Of a stretch of DNA of 64,000 nucleotides, positions 1 through 8,559 are shown one piece after another. This stretch comes from Gammaproteobacteria bacterium. Its GTDB lineage: Bacteria > Pseudomonadota > Gammaproteobacteria > Steroidobacterales > Steroidobacteraceae. The DNA lies in the NCBI GenBank assembly GCA_025358295.1, contig JANYJY010000068.1, forward strand, positions 1 through 64,000. The letters are read 5' to 3'. A program made the translations under genes and the position numbers. The notes below the pieces were generated by a model, which ran no database searches, was not told where the DNA came from, and saw nothing but the letters and a program-made list of their open reading frames with translations. Positions within the stretch are counted from its first letter, which is position 1. Each line of letters begins with the position of its first letter.

Positions 1-447
1 CACGTCGTCCGGATCGAAACCGTAGCGCGACGGCAGACACTGGTAAACAAGCGTCTTGGACGAAGCCCGCTCTTCGGTGGTCATGCCGCCATCGCCGGTG
101 GTGGTCGAGGTGCCCACCTCGGTCGCTGCGCGGCCGAGCGCATCCTTCACTCGCGCCGACAGCGCGCCGAAACTCATGCCGGCGACGGTAATGGGAATCG
201 CGAGCTCGATCGGACGGCTGGCGAAGCGTGTACCGAGCAGCGTCTTGGTAGCACAGCGCTCCCGATAGCCTTCGAGCGGGTAGCGCGACAGCGAGGCGGC
301 GAGAAACAACAAGTCGTCGAAATTCGGTACGCGGCGCTTGGCGCCCAAGCCTCGAATTTCGTATAGGCCGCTTGCCGCCGCGCGCTGAATGTAGTCGATG
401 GTCGATCGATCGAAGCCGGCCGATTCCTCGAGCTGAGGGCCCGTCAT
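1..447 (-). CDS. mgsC: N-methylglutamate synthase subunit MgsC (FMN-binding glutamate synthase domain), 5' part only
   Basis: This is the first 149 residues of a glutamate-synthase large-subunit-like protein; the rest lies beyond the left edge. In the NMG pathway the MgsABC complex makes N-methylglutamate from gamma-glutamylmethylamide, and MgsC carries the FMN and Fe-S centre of the GltB synthase domain. The visible part contains the conserved stretch with GMSFGALS and TSTTTGDGGM, typical of the FMN-binding barrel of GltB/GlxD proteins. The ATG lies two bases after the mgsB stop, so translation is probably coupled. It is the last gene seen in the operon. A glxD-type protein of unknown substrate is the alternative, but the mgd and gmaS neighbours favour MgsC. 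Confidence 0.85.
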   Translation of the reverse strand, partial: MTGPQLEESAGFDRSTIDYIQRAAASGLYEIRGLGAKRRVPNFDDLLFLAASLSRYPLEGYRERCATKTLLGTRFASRPIELAIPITVAGMSFGALSARVKDALGRAATEVGTSTTTGDGGMTTEERASSKTLVYQCLPSRYGFDPDDV

Positions 448-448
448 G

Positions 449-1159
449 TCAGTACTCCTGATTGGCATCGGCGTGCCAGTGATAGAGACTCTTCGCCGAG
501 GCCACGCGCTTGAATTCCGCGGGGTCGTGCGCGAGGCCGGATTGCGCCAGCAGGCTTTTGACGGCAGCCCGGTCAGTGTCGGTCATGGACTCGAATCGGG
601 CGTCCGCCCCGAGCGAACGCACCTTGCCGCGCACGTAGATGACGGCCTCATATAATGAGTCGCCAAGCGCGTCCTCGGCATCGCCGCAGATCACGATGCG
701 GCCGGCCTGCGCCATGAACGCGGAGAAGCTGCCGACGCTGCCTCCCACTACGATGTCCGCACCCTTGAGGGAGATTCCGCAGCGCAGGGAGGCATCGCCA
801 TCGATGACAAGTAAGCCGCCGTGTGCGGACGCGCCCGCGGCCGTGGAGGCGAAGCCGCGGATGTGCACGCGCCCCGACATCATATTCTCGGCGGCGCCGG
901 GACCCGCATTGCCGTGCACGGTAACTGCGGCGTGCTTGTTCATTCCCGCGACGTAGTAGCCGACGTGGCCATGAATCTGCACATCGAAGTGAGCATCGAG
1001 TCCGCAGGCAATCGAGTGCGCGCCGGCGGGGTTTCTGACCTCAATTTGCGCCACGCCCGCGTCGACCGCATGTTTATGCAGAAACAAATTCAAATCTCGC
1101 AGGCTGTCCCGCGAAAGATCGAACTCGCGCGTTTTGGGCACCGGCCTCAAATTCGCCAT
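449..1159 (-). CDS. mgsB: N-methylglutamate synthase subunit MgsB (GXGXG domain)
   Basis: The 236-residue protein corresponds to the C-terminal GXGXG beta-helix domain of glutamate synthase, here a separate polypeptide. Repeating glycine-rich turns run from about residue 45 to 185 (for example HGHVGYYVAGM, GNAGPGAAENMMSG, GGSVGSFSAFM). It is a structural subunit that joins the amidotransferase and synthase subunits. The start overlaps the end of mgsA by 13 bases and the stop is followed at once by mgsC, as expected for a stoichiometric complex. The family also includes GlxC of rhizobia; the surrounding NMG genes support MgsB. Confidence 0.88.
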   Translation of the reverse strand: MANLRPVPKTREFDLSRDSLRDLNLFLHKHAVDAGVAQIEVRNPAGAHSIACGLDAHFDVQIHGHVGYYVAGMNKHAAVTVHGNAGPGAAENMMSGRVHIRGFASTAAGASAHGGLLVIDGDASLRCGISLKGADIVVGGSVGSFSAFMAQAGRIVICGDAEDALGDSLYEAVIYVRGKVRSLGADARFESMTDTDRAAVKSLLAQSGLAHDPAEFKRVASAKSLYHWHADANQEY

Positions 1160-2043
1160 GAATAGATTTCCTCGGGCTTGGGCTCGAACAATATCGCATC
1201 CGAAATCTGCGGCAGGTGTGCCAGCGAACGAAATTCCGAGGCGATGGCAACATAGTCGTCGGTCTCGGCCACCACGGCCGGCTTGCAGGCGAAGGCGTCG
1301 CGCACGATGAGCAACTCTCTGTCCGTACCCATCAAAAAGGTAAAGAATCCGTCCAATTCACTGAAGCCGCGCTGCACCGCGGTTTTCAGGTCATCGCCTT
1401 CGCGCAGCCGCCACTCGAAGAAGCGGCATGCCGCTTCGGTATCGTTGTCGGTCTCGAATTCGATACCGAGCGGCTCCAGGCGCTTGCGCACCAAGTGCGG
1501 ATTGGACAGCGAGCCATTGTGCACCAGACAGAAATCGCGGCCGGCGGTAAACGGATGCGCATGCGCCGGGGTCACTGCGGATTCCGTTGCCATGCGCGTG
1601 TGACCCACCAGGTGCGAACCGCGCAACGCCTTGAAACGGTAGCGCTCGGCGATGTCCGCGGGCGCGCCCACATCCTTGTACAGATCGATCGACTGACCCA
1701 CCGAAAGCACCGCGATCATCGGCGCATGGCGGCCAAGCCACGCCACCAGCAGATCCGGATCGGCCGAACTGACCAGCACCGCGTGATTGCCCTGCACCGA
1801 AATCTCATGCGCATGCGCAAAGGCGGCGGCAATCTCCCTGAGCAGTTCCGGCCAATCCACCGCATGCTCGCCGCTGTACAAGCTGAGCTTATGATGATGA
1901 TCCGAGACCGGCTCGGTATAAACGGCCAGCCCCGCGGAATCCGGGCCGCGTTCGGTCATCCCCACCAACATGGGCACCATCAGCGCGCCGAGTTGATCTC
2001 GCAACGCAGGATTCTTGACCAGAAGACCGACGATTCCACACAT
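1147..2043 (-). CDS. mgsA: N-methylglutamate synthase subunit MgsA (class II glutamine amidotransferase)
   Basis: This 298-residue N-terminal-nucleophile amidotransferase begins MCGIVG, so Cys2 is the nucleophile after Met removal. The motifs HTRMATES and HNGSLSNP follow at the expected places. In the NMG pathway this subunit is thought to handle the gamma-glutamylmethylamide or glutamine side of the reaction, passing the amine to the FMN subunit. The length matches GlxB/MgsA proteins and is much shorter than PurF or GlmS. It lies 21 bases after gmaS and overlaps mgsB. Confidence 0.88.
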   Translation of the reverse strand: MCGIVGLLVKNPALRDQLGALMVPMLVGMTERGPDSAGLAVYTEPVSDHHHKLSLYSGEHAVDWPELLREIAAAFAHAHEISVQGNHAVLVSSADPDLLVAWLGRHAPMIAVLSVGQSIDLYKDVGAPADIAERYRFKALRGSHLVGHTRMATESAVTPAHAHPFTAGRDFCLVHNGSLSNPHLVRKRLEPLGIEFETDNDTEAACRFFEWRLREGDDLKTAVQRGFSELDGFFTFLMGTDRELLIVRDAFACKPAVVAETDDYVAIASEFRSLAHLPQISDAILFEPKPEEIYSWRI

Positions 2044-2064
2044 GCGGCTGCTCCCAAAATCAGT

Positions 2065-3399
2065 CTAGAAAAATTCCAAATAGCGGTGCGACTCCCAATC
2101 GGACACATGCCGCGAGTATTCGGTCCATTCCATGCGCTTCAGTCGAATGAACTCGTTCGCCAGGTCCACCCCCAATCCGTCGCAGATCACCTTGTCTTGC
2201 TCCAAGGCGTCGATGGCTTCGTGCAGGGACTGTGGCAAGAGCTTGATGCCCTTCTCCGCCAATTCCTCCAGCGACAACTGATACAGATTGATGTTGTGGG
2301 CCGGGCCCGGATCGATTTTGCGATCGATTCCGTCGAGGCCGGCGGCAATCAGCGCGGCCGAGACGAGATAGGGATTGCATCCCGAGTCCGGCAAGCGAAT
2401 TTCAAGACGTCCATGGGGAATGCGCACGCATGCCGTGCGGTTGTTGTCTCCGTAGGCAATGTAGGCGGGAGCCCAAGTGGCGCCGGACAAGGCACGGCCC
2501 ACCACCAGCCGCTTGTAGGAATTCACAGTGGGTGCGGCCACCGCGCACAGTGCGCGCGCATGGTGAAGCACGCCTCCCAGGAAATGATAGGCCATGATCG
2601 ACAGCCCCATGCCAGACTTGTCCTTCTTGTCGTAGAAGGCGTTCTTCTGTTTCGCCGTCCCGATCGACACATGGAAATGCGCGCCGCTGCCGGCACGGTT
2701 GGCGAACGGCTTCGGCATGAAGGTCGCCGTCATGCCGTGCTTGTGCGCAATCTCGCTTGCCGCCATTTTGACGAAGGTGAAGTTGTCGGCCGACTTCAGC
2801 GCATCGGCGTAGGTGAAATTGACTTCAAACTGGCCATTGCCGTCCTCGTGATCGATTTGGTAGACATCGATGCCGACCGCACGCAGGGCGCCCACCATTT
2901 CATCCAATACCTCGCGGCTGCGGAACAATCCCTTGTAGTCGTAGCAGGGTTTGTCAAGGTTATCGGTGGCATCTACGGGACCCAAGCTGCCGTCCCCCCG
3001 GCGTGACAACAGCATGAATTCGGGTTCGATACCCGTGTACATGGTGAAGCCGCGCTTGGTGAGGCGCGCGATCTGCGCCTGCAGCGCCACCCGCGAGCAG
3101 TAGGCGTAGGGTTTCTTGTTGACCACGCCATTGCAAATAAGGCGCGCATACCCCGGCATCCACGGAATATCCTGCAATGTCGACAGGTCGCCGACCGCCA
3201 TGTAATCCGGGCCCTCGGGACCCATGCCGAAACCCCACAGCGCAAAGCCCGCGAAGCCCGCGCCGTCGGTGAGCACCATTTGCAGATGTTCGACCGGGAC
3301 CGCCTTGGCCTTGGCGGCGCCGTGGATGTCCACGAACTGCGCCAAAACATAGCGCGTCTTGTGCTTTTCAAAAAACTTCTTCGCCTGTTGCTGATTCAT
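2065..3399 (-). CDS. gmaS: gamma-glutamylmethylamide synthetase (glutamine synthetase type III-like)
   Basis: The 444-residue protein is of the glutamine synthetase family and is predicted to join methylamine to glutamate using ATP, giving gamma-glutamylmethylamide, the first step of the NMG pathway. The beta-grasp domain is at residues about 15-100; the catalytic part has the metal-binding [13 protein letters not shown] region, the FMPKPF segment, GSGAHFHVS, and the [12 protein letters not shown] loop. It matches GmaS/GlnT better than GlnA because it is short and sits between mgd and mgs genes. The ATG shares ATGA with the mgdD stop; an upstream in-frame ATG at 3429 would place ten extra residues inside mgdD and is less likely. 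Confidence 0.9.
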   Translation of the reverse strand: MNQQQAKKFFEKHKTRYVLAQFVDIHGAAKAKAVPVEHLQMVLTDGAGFAGFALWGFGMGPEGPDYMAVGDLSTLQDIPWMPGYARLICNGVVNKKPYAYCSRVALQAQIARLTKRGFTMYTGIEPEFMLLSRRGDGSLGPVDATDNLDKPCYDYKGLFRSREVLDEMVGALRAVGIDVYQIDHEDGNGQFEVNFTYADALKSADNFTFVKMAASEIAHKHGMTATFMPKPFANRAGSGAHFHVSIGTAKQKNAFYDKKDKSGMGLSIMAYHFLGGVLHHARALCAVAAPTVNSYKRLVVGRALSGATWAPAYIAYGDNNRTACVRIPHGRLEIRLPDSGCNPYLVSAALIAAGLDGIDRKIDPGPAHNINLYQLSLEELAEKGIKLLPQSLHEAIDALEQDKVICDGLGVDLANEFIRLKRMEWTEYSRHVSDWESHRYLEFF

Positions 3400-3941
3400 C
3401 CGCAAGCTCCCGTGTATCTGCCGCCGCATTCAATGACCACCGCGCCCAAGGACTCGCCCAAGTACGGACCAAAAGTCGGATCGCACCAGATCCGGTATTG
3501 ACGCTCGGCCGCGGCGCCCTGCGGTACCACCAGCACCGACACCCCGATCATGAGCGTCATGATCAATGGCCGCGCTTCCAGCGACAAGGCCGAGAAATTC
3601 ACGTTGCATACTTGTGCGAGCACATCGTGCACGCGCGCGCCGCCCAGACTCAAGGCGAAATCCTCGCGCAGCACCGGGTACACGCCCGGTGGATTCTCGT
3701 CCAAGTCCGGCGCGATATCCTTGAGCTTCATGCCGGCCGCACCATCCTCGAGAAAAAACTCCGTGGCACCGAGGCGGGCAACGAGCAGCGCATCGCTCCC
3801 GGGATTTTCGCCGCACAGCATCCAGGTGTTGGGCTCCGGCGGCGACGCTATCCCGTTCGCGATCAACCATTGCGCGGCTCGCGGGCCCTTGAGACCGATC
3901 CGATCGCGGCGTTGGCGCGATTCCAGAACAAGAGCGCTCAC
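3396..3941 (-). CDS. mgdD: N-methylglutamate dehydrogenase subunit MgdD (SoxG-like)
   Basis: This 181-residue protein resembles the gamma subunit of heterotetrameric sarcosine oxidase, a GcvT-like fold without its own flavin that packs on the alpha subunit. It is predicted to be the smallest folate-fold subunit of N-methylglutamate dehydrogenase, which oxidises N-methylglutamate to glutamate and passes the methyl carbon to tetrahydrofolate. The start overlaps the mgdC stop as ATGA and the stop overlaps the gmaS start in the same way. SoxG proteins vary strongly in sequence, so the call relies on length, weak similarity and position. Confidence 0.8.
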   Translation of the reverse strand: MSALVLESRQRRDRIGLKGPRAAQWLIANGIASPPEPNTWMLCGENPGSDALLVARLGATEFFLEDGAAGMKLKDIAPDLDENPPGVYPVLREDFALSLGGARVHDVLAQVCNVNFSALSLEARPLIMTLMIGVSVLVVPQGAAAERQYRIWCDPTFGPYLGESLGAVVIECGGRYTGACG

Positions 3942-6805
3942 GATCTGAAATCCACGCGTTGCCGAAGATTCTTCGGATCGTAAAAAGGCGCGGCGACAAC
4001 CCTTGCGGCCAGCATAGCGCCGTCGTCGACGCGAATCCGGATATCGCGCCCGATCTCAGCCAGTGCCGGCGACAACATGGCGAGTCCAATGGATCTGTTC
4101 AACGTCCGCGAGTGAGTCACGCTGGTGACACGGCCGGCGATGGCGTCCTGCTCGATGACCAAATGGCATTCCTTGGGCAGGGGCGTCGCCGCCGCGAGTT
4201 CGATGCCCATCAATTTCTGCCGAGGCCCGCGCGCCTGCAGTATCCGCAAGCTGCGTTGCCCGACGAAGAAAGGCTTCTTCATGGCCACCGCCCACATGGC
4301 ATTCGCCTCATATGGATCGGTCAAGCCGTCGGTGTCCTGCCCCACGATGAAATGGCCTTTTTCCAGGCGCAGTACCCGTTGCGCCTCCACCCCGAAGGGG
4401 CGCAGCCCCTTGGGTTTGCCCGACGCGCACAGTGCCTGCCATACCTCGACGGCATTGCCGGCGGCCATATGAATCTCATAACCCAATTCGCCCACAAAGC
4501 CGACGCGCATCAAACGCACCGCGGTGCCGGCAACCTTCCCGGACCTCACTGCCAAGTATGGAAACGCCTCGTCTCGCAGGTCGATGTCCGTCAATCCCTG
4601 CAAGATTTCCCGGCTGAAGGGGCCCGCGAAATTGAAGGCCGCGCGGTGACCGGTGACATTCATCAGCGCGCAATCGAGACCCCACAAGGCATTGAGCCGC
4701 AGCAATTCGCGGAACACGGTGGCCGAGCCGCCGGTCGTGGTGGTGAAATAGAACAGCTGCTCGCCGAGTCGCGCGATGACGCCATCGTCGATGATGACGC
4801 CCGACTCGTCCAACATCAGTCCATACCGGGTCATGCCGACTTTGAGGTCGGAATACCGCCCGGCGTACACGCGGTCCAGCAGTTCGGCCGCATCGGGTCC
4901 GTGCACCTCTATCTTCCCGAGCGTCCCCACGTCGATGATGCCGACAGCGCCGCGCACGGCGTGTACTTCGGCGTCGATGCTCTCAGCCCGGGATTCACCG
5001 GACACAGCATAGTATTCGGGGCGGCGCCAATTGCCCGCCGCCATCCACACGGCGCCCCATGCAGCATGCTGGGCGTCAACGGGCGTGCGCCGTTCCGGGT
5101 AAAAACTGCGTCCGGCCAGCAGCTTCATCGGCACGGGGTGATACATGGGCCTGGACGTAGTCAGGCCGAGCGCTTCGACGCCGATGCCGCGATAGCGCGC
5201 GAGTATGCGCAGCGCGTTCATATTGGAGTGCTTGCCCTGCGAAGGGCCCATGCCCACCGTGCTATACCGCTTGAGCAGCTCGCTGGAATCGAATCCCTCC
5301 TGGGCTGCGTTTTCCAGGTCCTTGACCTGCAGATCCTCGTCGAAGTCGACGAAATTCTTGCCTCGCGGATGATCGATGATGGGAAAGGGATGCGAAGGAC
5401 AGCGCTTGCTGCGCGCGATGACGGCGCTGCTCGGCGCGCCGAATCCGGCATGGGCCGCCGCCTGCGATCCCGCGCGCCGCCCATCGGCGAGCCGTGCATC
5501 GATGTCGTACACCCCGTTCAGGCGGCCGGCCGCAAAAATCCCGGACGGCAATTCCTGCGGCACGAACTGCTGCAGTGCATCGAGGAATCGCGTGCTGCCT
5601 CCGGCCTGAAGGAAAAGCTGTGCGGCCGCGGCCCAGCCCACACTCATCAAGATCGCATCGCACTCGAGTCGTCGCGTGGCGCCGGCATCGATCTGACCGG
5701 CGACGTTTAGGGGCGCGACCAACAGAGCCGCGACGGCGCCGTCGGGGCCGCAAATTGCTTCATAAGGCGCGTGGGCCGGCAGTACAGAGATGCCTGCTGC
5801 CGCACAGGCCGTCACGGCCGCATGGTCATCCGGGGCCGCACGCAGTTCGACGATGGCGGCGATCGGCACGCCGCGCGCATGAAACTCGAGGCAATGCAGA
5901 TACGCCTCCAGATTGGCCGCTATGAACACGACCCGACGCCCAGGCGCGACTCCGTAGTGCGCCAGCAATCGTGCCGCGCCTGCAGCCAACATGACGCCTG
6001 GCAGATCGTTGTTGCGAAAGACGGCAGGCTGCGCAATGACGCCGGTGGCGAACACCACGGCCTTGGCGCGCATCTTCGTCATATGCGTGGCTGAGGCCAG
6101 GGCGACCCAATGATCGGCGTAGTAACCCGCCGCGACGGTGGCGGGGAAATGTGTAATGGCGTTCGACGCGTGCACGGCATCGAGCAGCGCTGCTGGGGCG
6201 CCATTGCCCGCCGGCGTGAGGGATTCATCCACCAGAGCCACCTGCGCGCCGTTCTCGGCCGCCGCCAGCGCGGCAGACAATCCACTTGGACCGGCCCCGA
6301 TTACCAACACATCGCAAAATCCATAGCGTTTGGGTGTCGCCTCGCGTGCGGCGCCCAAATTCACCTCGCCCAAACCCGTGAGCGCGCGAAACATGCGCTC
6401 CCATACTGCGAACAACCGCTTGGAGTGAAATGCCTTGTAGTAGAAGCCCACCGGCAAGAGTCGCGCGAAGCGGTCCAGCACTCGAGCCTTGTCGTGAGCC
6501 AGACCGCCGAAGGTATTGATGGCCGACACCCGCATGCCTTCTCGCAGCAAGGTCACATCGCCGCGCACATTGGGCACGCCATCGACCTGCAACAGGGTGT
6601 TGCTGTCGTGATTTGCGAACGACAGGATGCCGCGCGGGCGGTGGTATTTAAAACTGCGCGCCAGATAAGCGACTCCGGCGGCGGCCAGCGCCGAGGACAG
6701 GGTATCGCCCGCATAGCCTTGATAATTCCGCCCTTCGAAACTGAAATTAAGCACCTGCCTGCGATCCAGGCACTCACCGGGCTGAACGTCGAGACGATGC
6801 ATCAT
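3938..6805 (-). CDS. mgdC: N-methylglutamate dehydrogenase subunit MgdC (SoxA-like, folate-binding)
   Basis: The 955-residue protein has the layout of the sarcosine oxidase alpha subunit: an N-terminal ferredoxin-like part (residues about 15-95, with RGILSFANHDSN), a pyridine-nucleotide/FAD Rossmann domain (VIGAGPSGLSAALAAAENG near 165), a linker, and two C-terminal GcvT-like folate domains (about 560-950). It would take the methylene group from N-methylglutamate onto tetrahydrofolate. ATG at 6805 shares ATGA with the mgdB stop; an upstream reading of about 108 more residues runs through mgdB and is not used. The family includes SoxA, but the operon with gmaS and mgs genes indicates N-methylglutamate as substrate. 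Confidence 0.9.
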   Translation of the reverse strand: MMHRLDVQPGECLDRRQVLNFSFEGRNYQGYAGDTLSSALAAAGVAYLARSFKYHRPRGILSFANHDSNTLLQVDGVPNVRGDVTLLREGMRVSAINTFGGLAHDKARVLDRFARLLPVGFYYKAFHSKRLFAVWERMFRALTGLGEVNLGAAREATPKRYGFCDVLVIGAGPSGLSAALAAAENGAQVALVDESLTPAGNGAPAALLDAVHASNAITHFPATVAAGYYADHWVALASATHMTKMRAKAVVFATGVIAQPAVFRNNDLPGVMLAAGAARLLAHYGVAPGRRVVFIAANLEAYLHCLEFHARGVPIAAIVELRAAPDDHAAVTACAAAGISVLPAHAPYEAICGPDGAVAALLVAPLNVAGQIDAGATRRLECDAILMSVGWAAAAQLFLQAGGSTRFLDALQQFVPQELPSGIFAAGRLNGVYDIDARLADGRRAGSQAAAHAGFGAPSSAVIARSKRCPSHPFPIIDHPRGKNFVDFDEDLQVKDLENAAQEGFDSSELLKRYSTVGMGPSQGKHSNMNALRILARYRGIGVEALGLTTSRPMYHPVPMKLLAGRSFYPERRTPVDAQHAAWGAVWMAAGNWRRPEYYAVSGESRAESIDAEVHAVRGAVGIIDVGTLGKIEVHGPDAAELLDRVYAGRYSDLKVGMTRYGLMLDESGVIIDDGVIARLGEQLFYFTTTTGGSATVFRELLRLNALWGLDCALMNVTGHRAAFNFAGPFSREILQGLTDIDLRDEAFPYLAVRSGKVAGTAVRLMRVGFVGELGYEIHMAAGNAVEVWQALCASGKPKGLRPFGVEAQRVLRLEKGHFIVGQDTDGLTDPYEANAMWAVAMKKPFFVGQRSLRILQARGPRQKLMGIELAAATPLPKECHLVIEQDAIAGRVTSVTHSRTLNRSIGLAMLSPALAEIGRDIRIRVDDGAMLAARVVAAPFYDPKNLRQRVDFRS

Positions 6806-7098
6806 GCCGAGGCTCCCCCGGCGGGCAGCGGAGTCAGCCCGCATCGCACCGCCTCGGCCGGATACGTGGCGACTACCACGTCGCGCGTCGTATCGCGCAA
6901 CACGGCGAACCAGAATCCCGAGGCGATATGGCACCACCATTCGTACTTGGCGCCCGGCGAACCCGAACGATTGAATACATAGGCGCTCCACTCGGCATCG
7001 CTGCAGGTATCGGGATTCGGGCTGGTGCGAATCTCGCCGCCGTAGGCGAACTCCGATACGGGGCGCGGTCCGTTCAACGGGCATACCATGACTTTCAT
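6802..7098 (-). CDS. mgdB: N-methylglutamate dehydrogenase subunit MgdB (SoxD-like)
   Basis: This 98-residue protein matches the delta subunit of sarcosine oxidase-type enzymes. The N-terminus carries CPLNGPRPVSEF where classical SoxD has a CPxCG zinc motif, so one of the usual zinc cysteines is Asn. Later residues include CSDAEW, EWWCH and FWFAVLRDT, all typical of the family. The ATG overlaps the mgdA stop by one base (TGATG) and the stop overlaps mgdC. It is about the usual length (80-100 residues). The Asn variant may be a feature of the N-methylglutamate branch rather than damage. Confidence 0.85.
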   Translation of the reverse strand: MKVMVCPLNGPRPVSEFAYGGEIRTSPNPDTCSDAEWSAYVFNRSGSPGAKYEWWCHIASGFWFAVLRDTTRDVVVATYPAEAVRCGLTPLPAGGASA

Positions 7099-8339
7099 CA
7101 GTGACCCACCGACGCCGCGCCCTTTTCACCGGTCAGCCGGTAATCGGCAAATCGCTTAAAGGTAAAGCCCTCGATCAGGGGATGGTTTCGGCCGGTCGCC
7201 ACGGTGTGGCTCATGGTCTTACCGCAGACCGGCGTCGCCTTGAAGCCCCAGGTGCCCCAGCCTGCGTCCAAAAAGAACCCCTCGACGGGCGTCACGCCCA
7301 TGATGGGCGCGAAATCCGGTGTCATGTCCGCGAGCCCTGCCCATTGGCGATTCACTTTGACCTCGCTCAGAAACGGAAACATGTCCAGCATGTGCGAGGT
7401 AAGACCTTCGACGAAATCCAAGGTCGGACGAGTGGAGTGCAATTCGTAGGGATCAAGCGATGCACCCATCACCAGCTCCCCTCGAGCGGTCTGCGACACA
7501 TACACGTGCAGCGATCCGGACACGATGATGGGATCGAGCCAGGGCTTTACAGGCTCGGAAACCATGGCCTGCAGGGGATGCACATAAATCGGCGTATGCA
7601 AATCCACCATATCGAGAATACGCGGCGTGAACCCCGCGACGGCGCACAGAACCTTGGGGGTGGCTATGGAGCCGCGAGAGGTATCGACACCCACGACCCG
7701 GCCGCCCTGCACCCGTATCCCGGTGACCTCGGTCTGCTGATGAATTTCCACGCCGCGGCGATCTGCGCCGCGCCCGTATCCCCATGCCACCGCGTCGTGA
7801 CGCGCAATGGCGCCCGGTTCGTGAAACAAGGCGCCGAGAATCGGCGCGTGGCCACCGCAGGACATGTCGATGGTCGGGATACCCTGCTTGACGAAGGCCG
7901 CATCCACTGCCTCGGAACGCACGCCGTAGTGCTTGTTGACCTCGGCCCGCCAGCGCATGGTGCGCATCGCCGAATCGGTGTGGGCCAAGGTGTAGTGGCC
8001 GCGCTTCGAATAGAACAGATTCAAGTCGAAGTCGACCGCGAGATCCTGCCAAAGGCGCAGACTCTCGTCGTAGAATTTCACCCCTTCCGACGTGAGATAG
8101 TTCGAGCGAATAATGGTGGTATTGCGTCCCGTATTGCCGCCGCCGAGATATCCCTTCTCGAGCACCGCCACATTGCGAATACCGTGATCGCGTGCCAAAT
8201 AATATGCGGCAGCCAAGCCATGCCCGCCCGCCCCGATAATGACCACGTCATAACTCGTCCGCATCGAGTCGTGGTGCGTAAACATGCGAGCTTCGGGGTG
8301 CTTACGCGACAGGCCGAAACGAAGTAGGCGATAGGGCAT
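7098..8339 (-). CDS. mgdA: N-methylglutamate dehydrogenase subunit MgdA (SoxB-like FAD oxidoreductase)
   Basis: The 413-residue flavoprotein is the catalytic amine-oxidising subunit of the heterotetramer. A DAO-family Rossmann motif, VVIIGAGGHGLAAAYYLA, begins near residue 32 and is followed by EKGYLGGGNTGRNTTIIRSNY, a hallmark of SoxB. The C-terminus has GWGTWGFKATPVCGK, part of the flavin and substrate pocket. The N-terminal extension before the Rossmann fold is normal for SoxB, so the start at 8339 is kept. It is the first gene of the NMG operon and is divergent from the PQQ dehydrogenase; a candidate promoter lies about 60 bases upstream. Confidence 0.9.
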   Translation of the reverse strand: MPYRLLRFGLSRKHPEARMFTHHDSMRTSYDVVIIGAGGHGLAAAYYLARDHGIRNVAVLEKGYLGGGNTGRNTTIIRSNYLTSEGVKFYDESLRLWQDLAVDFDLNLFYSKRGHYTLAHTDSAMRTMRWRAEVNKHYGVRSEAVDAAFVKQGIPTIDMSCGGHAPILGALFHEPGAIARHDAVAWGYGRGADRRGVEIHQQTEVTGIRVQGGRVVGVDTSRGSIATPKVLCAVAGFTPRILDMVDLHTPIYVHPLQAMVSEPVKPWLDPIIVSGSLHVYVSQTARGELVMGASLDPYELHSTRPTLDFVEGLTSHMLDMFPFLSEVKVNRQWAGLADMTPDFAPIMGVTPVEGFFLDAGWGTWGFKATPVCGKTMSHTVATGRNHPLIEGFTFKRFADYRLTGEKGAASVGH

Positions 8340-8398
8340 GCGGACTTAGTGAAATGCGCGGGCGCGACACCGGTTTAACACGGGGGTTAGCATATCTG

Positions 8399-8428
8399 AA
8401 TATAACCTGAAATTTAACTGTGGAGCAA
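8399..8428 (-). promoter_or_regulatory. candidate sigma70 promoter of the mgd-gmaS-mgs operon
   Basis: On the minus strand TTGCTC (8428-8423) and TATATT (8404-8399) are separated by 18 bases, about 60 bases before the mgdA ATG. The -10 box matches the consensus at five of six places; the -35 box is weaker, which suits an activated promoter. Confidence 0.4.
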
Positions 8429-8437
8429 ATCATTTGC
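8425..8437. promoter_or_regulatory. perfect 13-bp palindrome over the mgdA -35 region
   Basis: GCAAATCATTTGC is a perfect inverted repeat with a one-base centre. It overlaps the candidate -35 box of the mgd operon and lies in the divergent mgdA/PQQ-dehydrogenase gap, so it could be an operator for either direction. No regulator gene lies next to it. Confidence 0.35.
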
Positions 8438-8559
8438 GTGTTGTGCAATGCCTGTTCGCGCCCGGACGCCGCCCTGTGCCGCGAGCAGCAGGCGCTCCGT
8501 GATACTGTTCGCGGCGGATGTTCGCTAAGATTTGGACCGCCCCTGTAGGAGAAGAAAAC

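Noticed and set aside
1216-3006. Long plus-strand open frame of nearly 600 codons
   Set aside because: It lies antisense to mgsA and gmaS, which have clear family motifs. High GC content produces long shadow frames on the opposite strand.
3959-5710. Long plus-strand open frame opposite mgdC
   Set aside because: Antisense to a firm SoxA-like gene; its translation is rich in Arg, His and Gln as shadow frames are.
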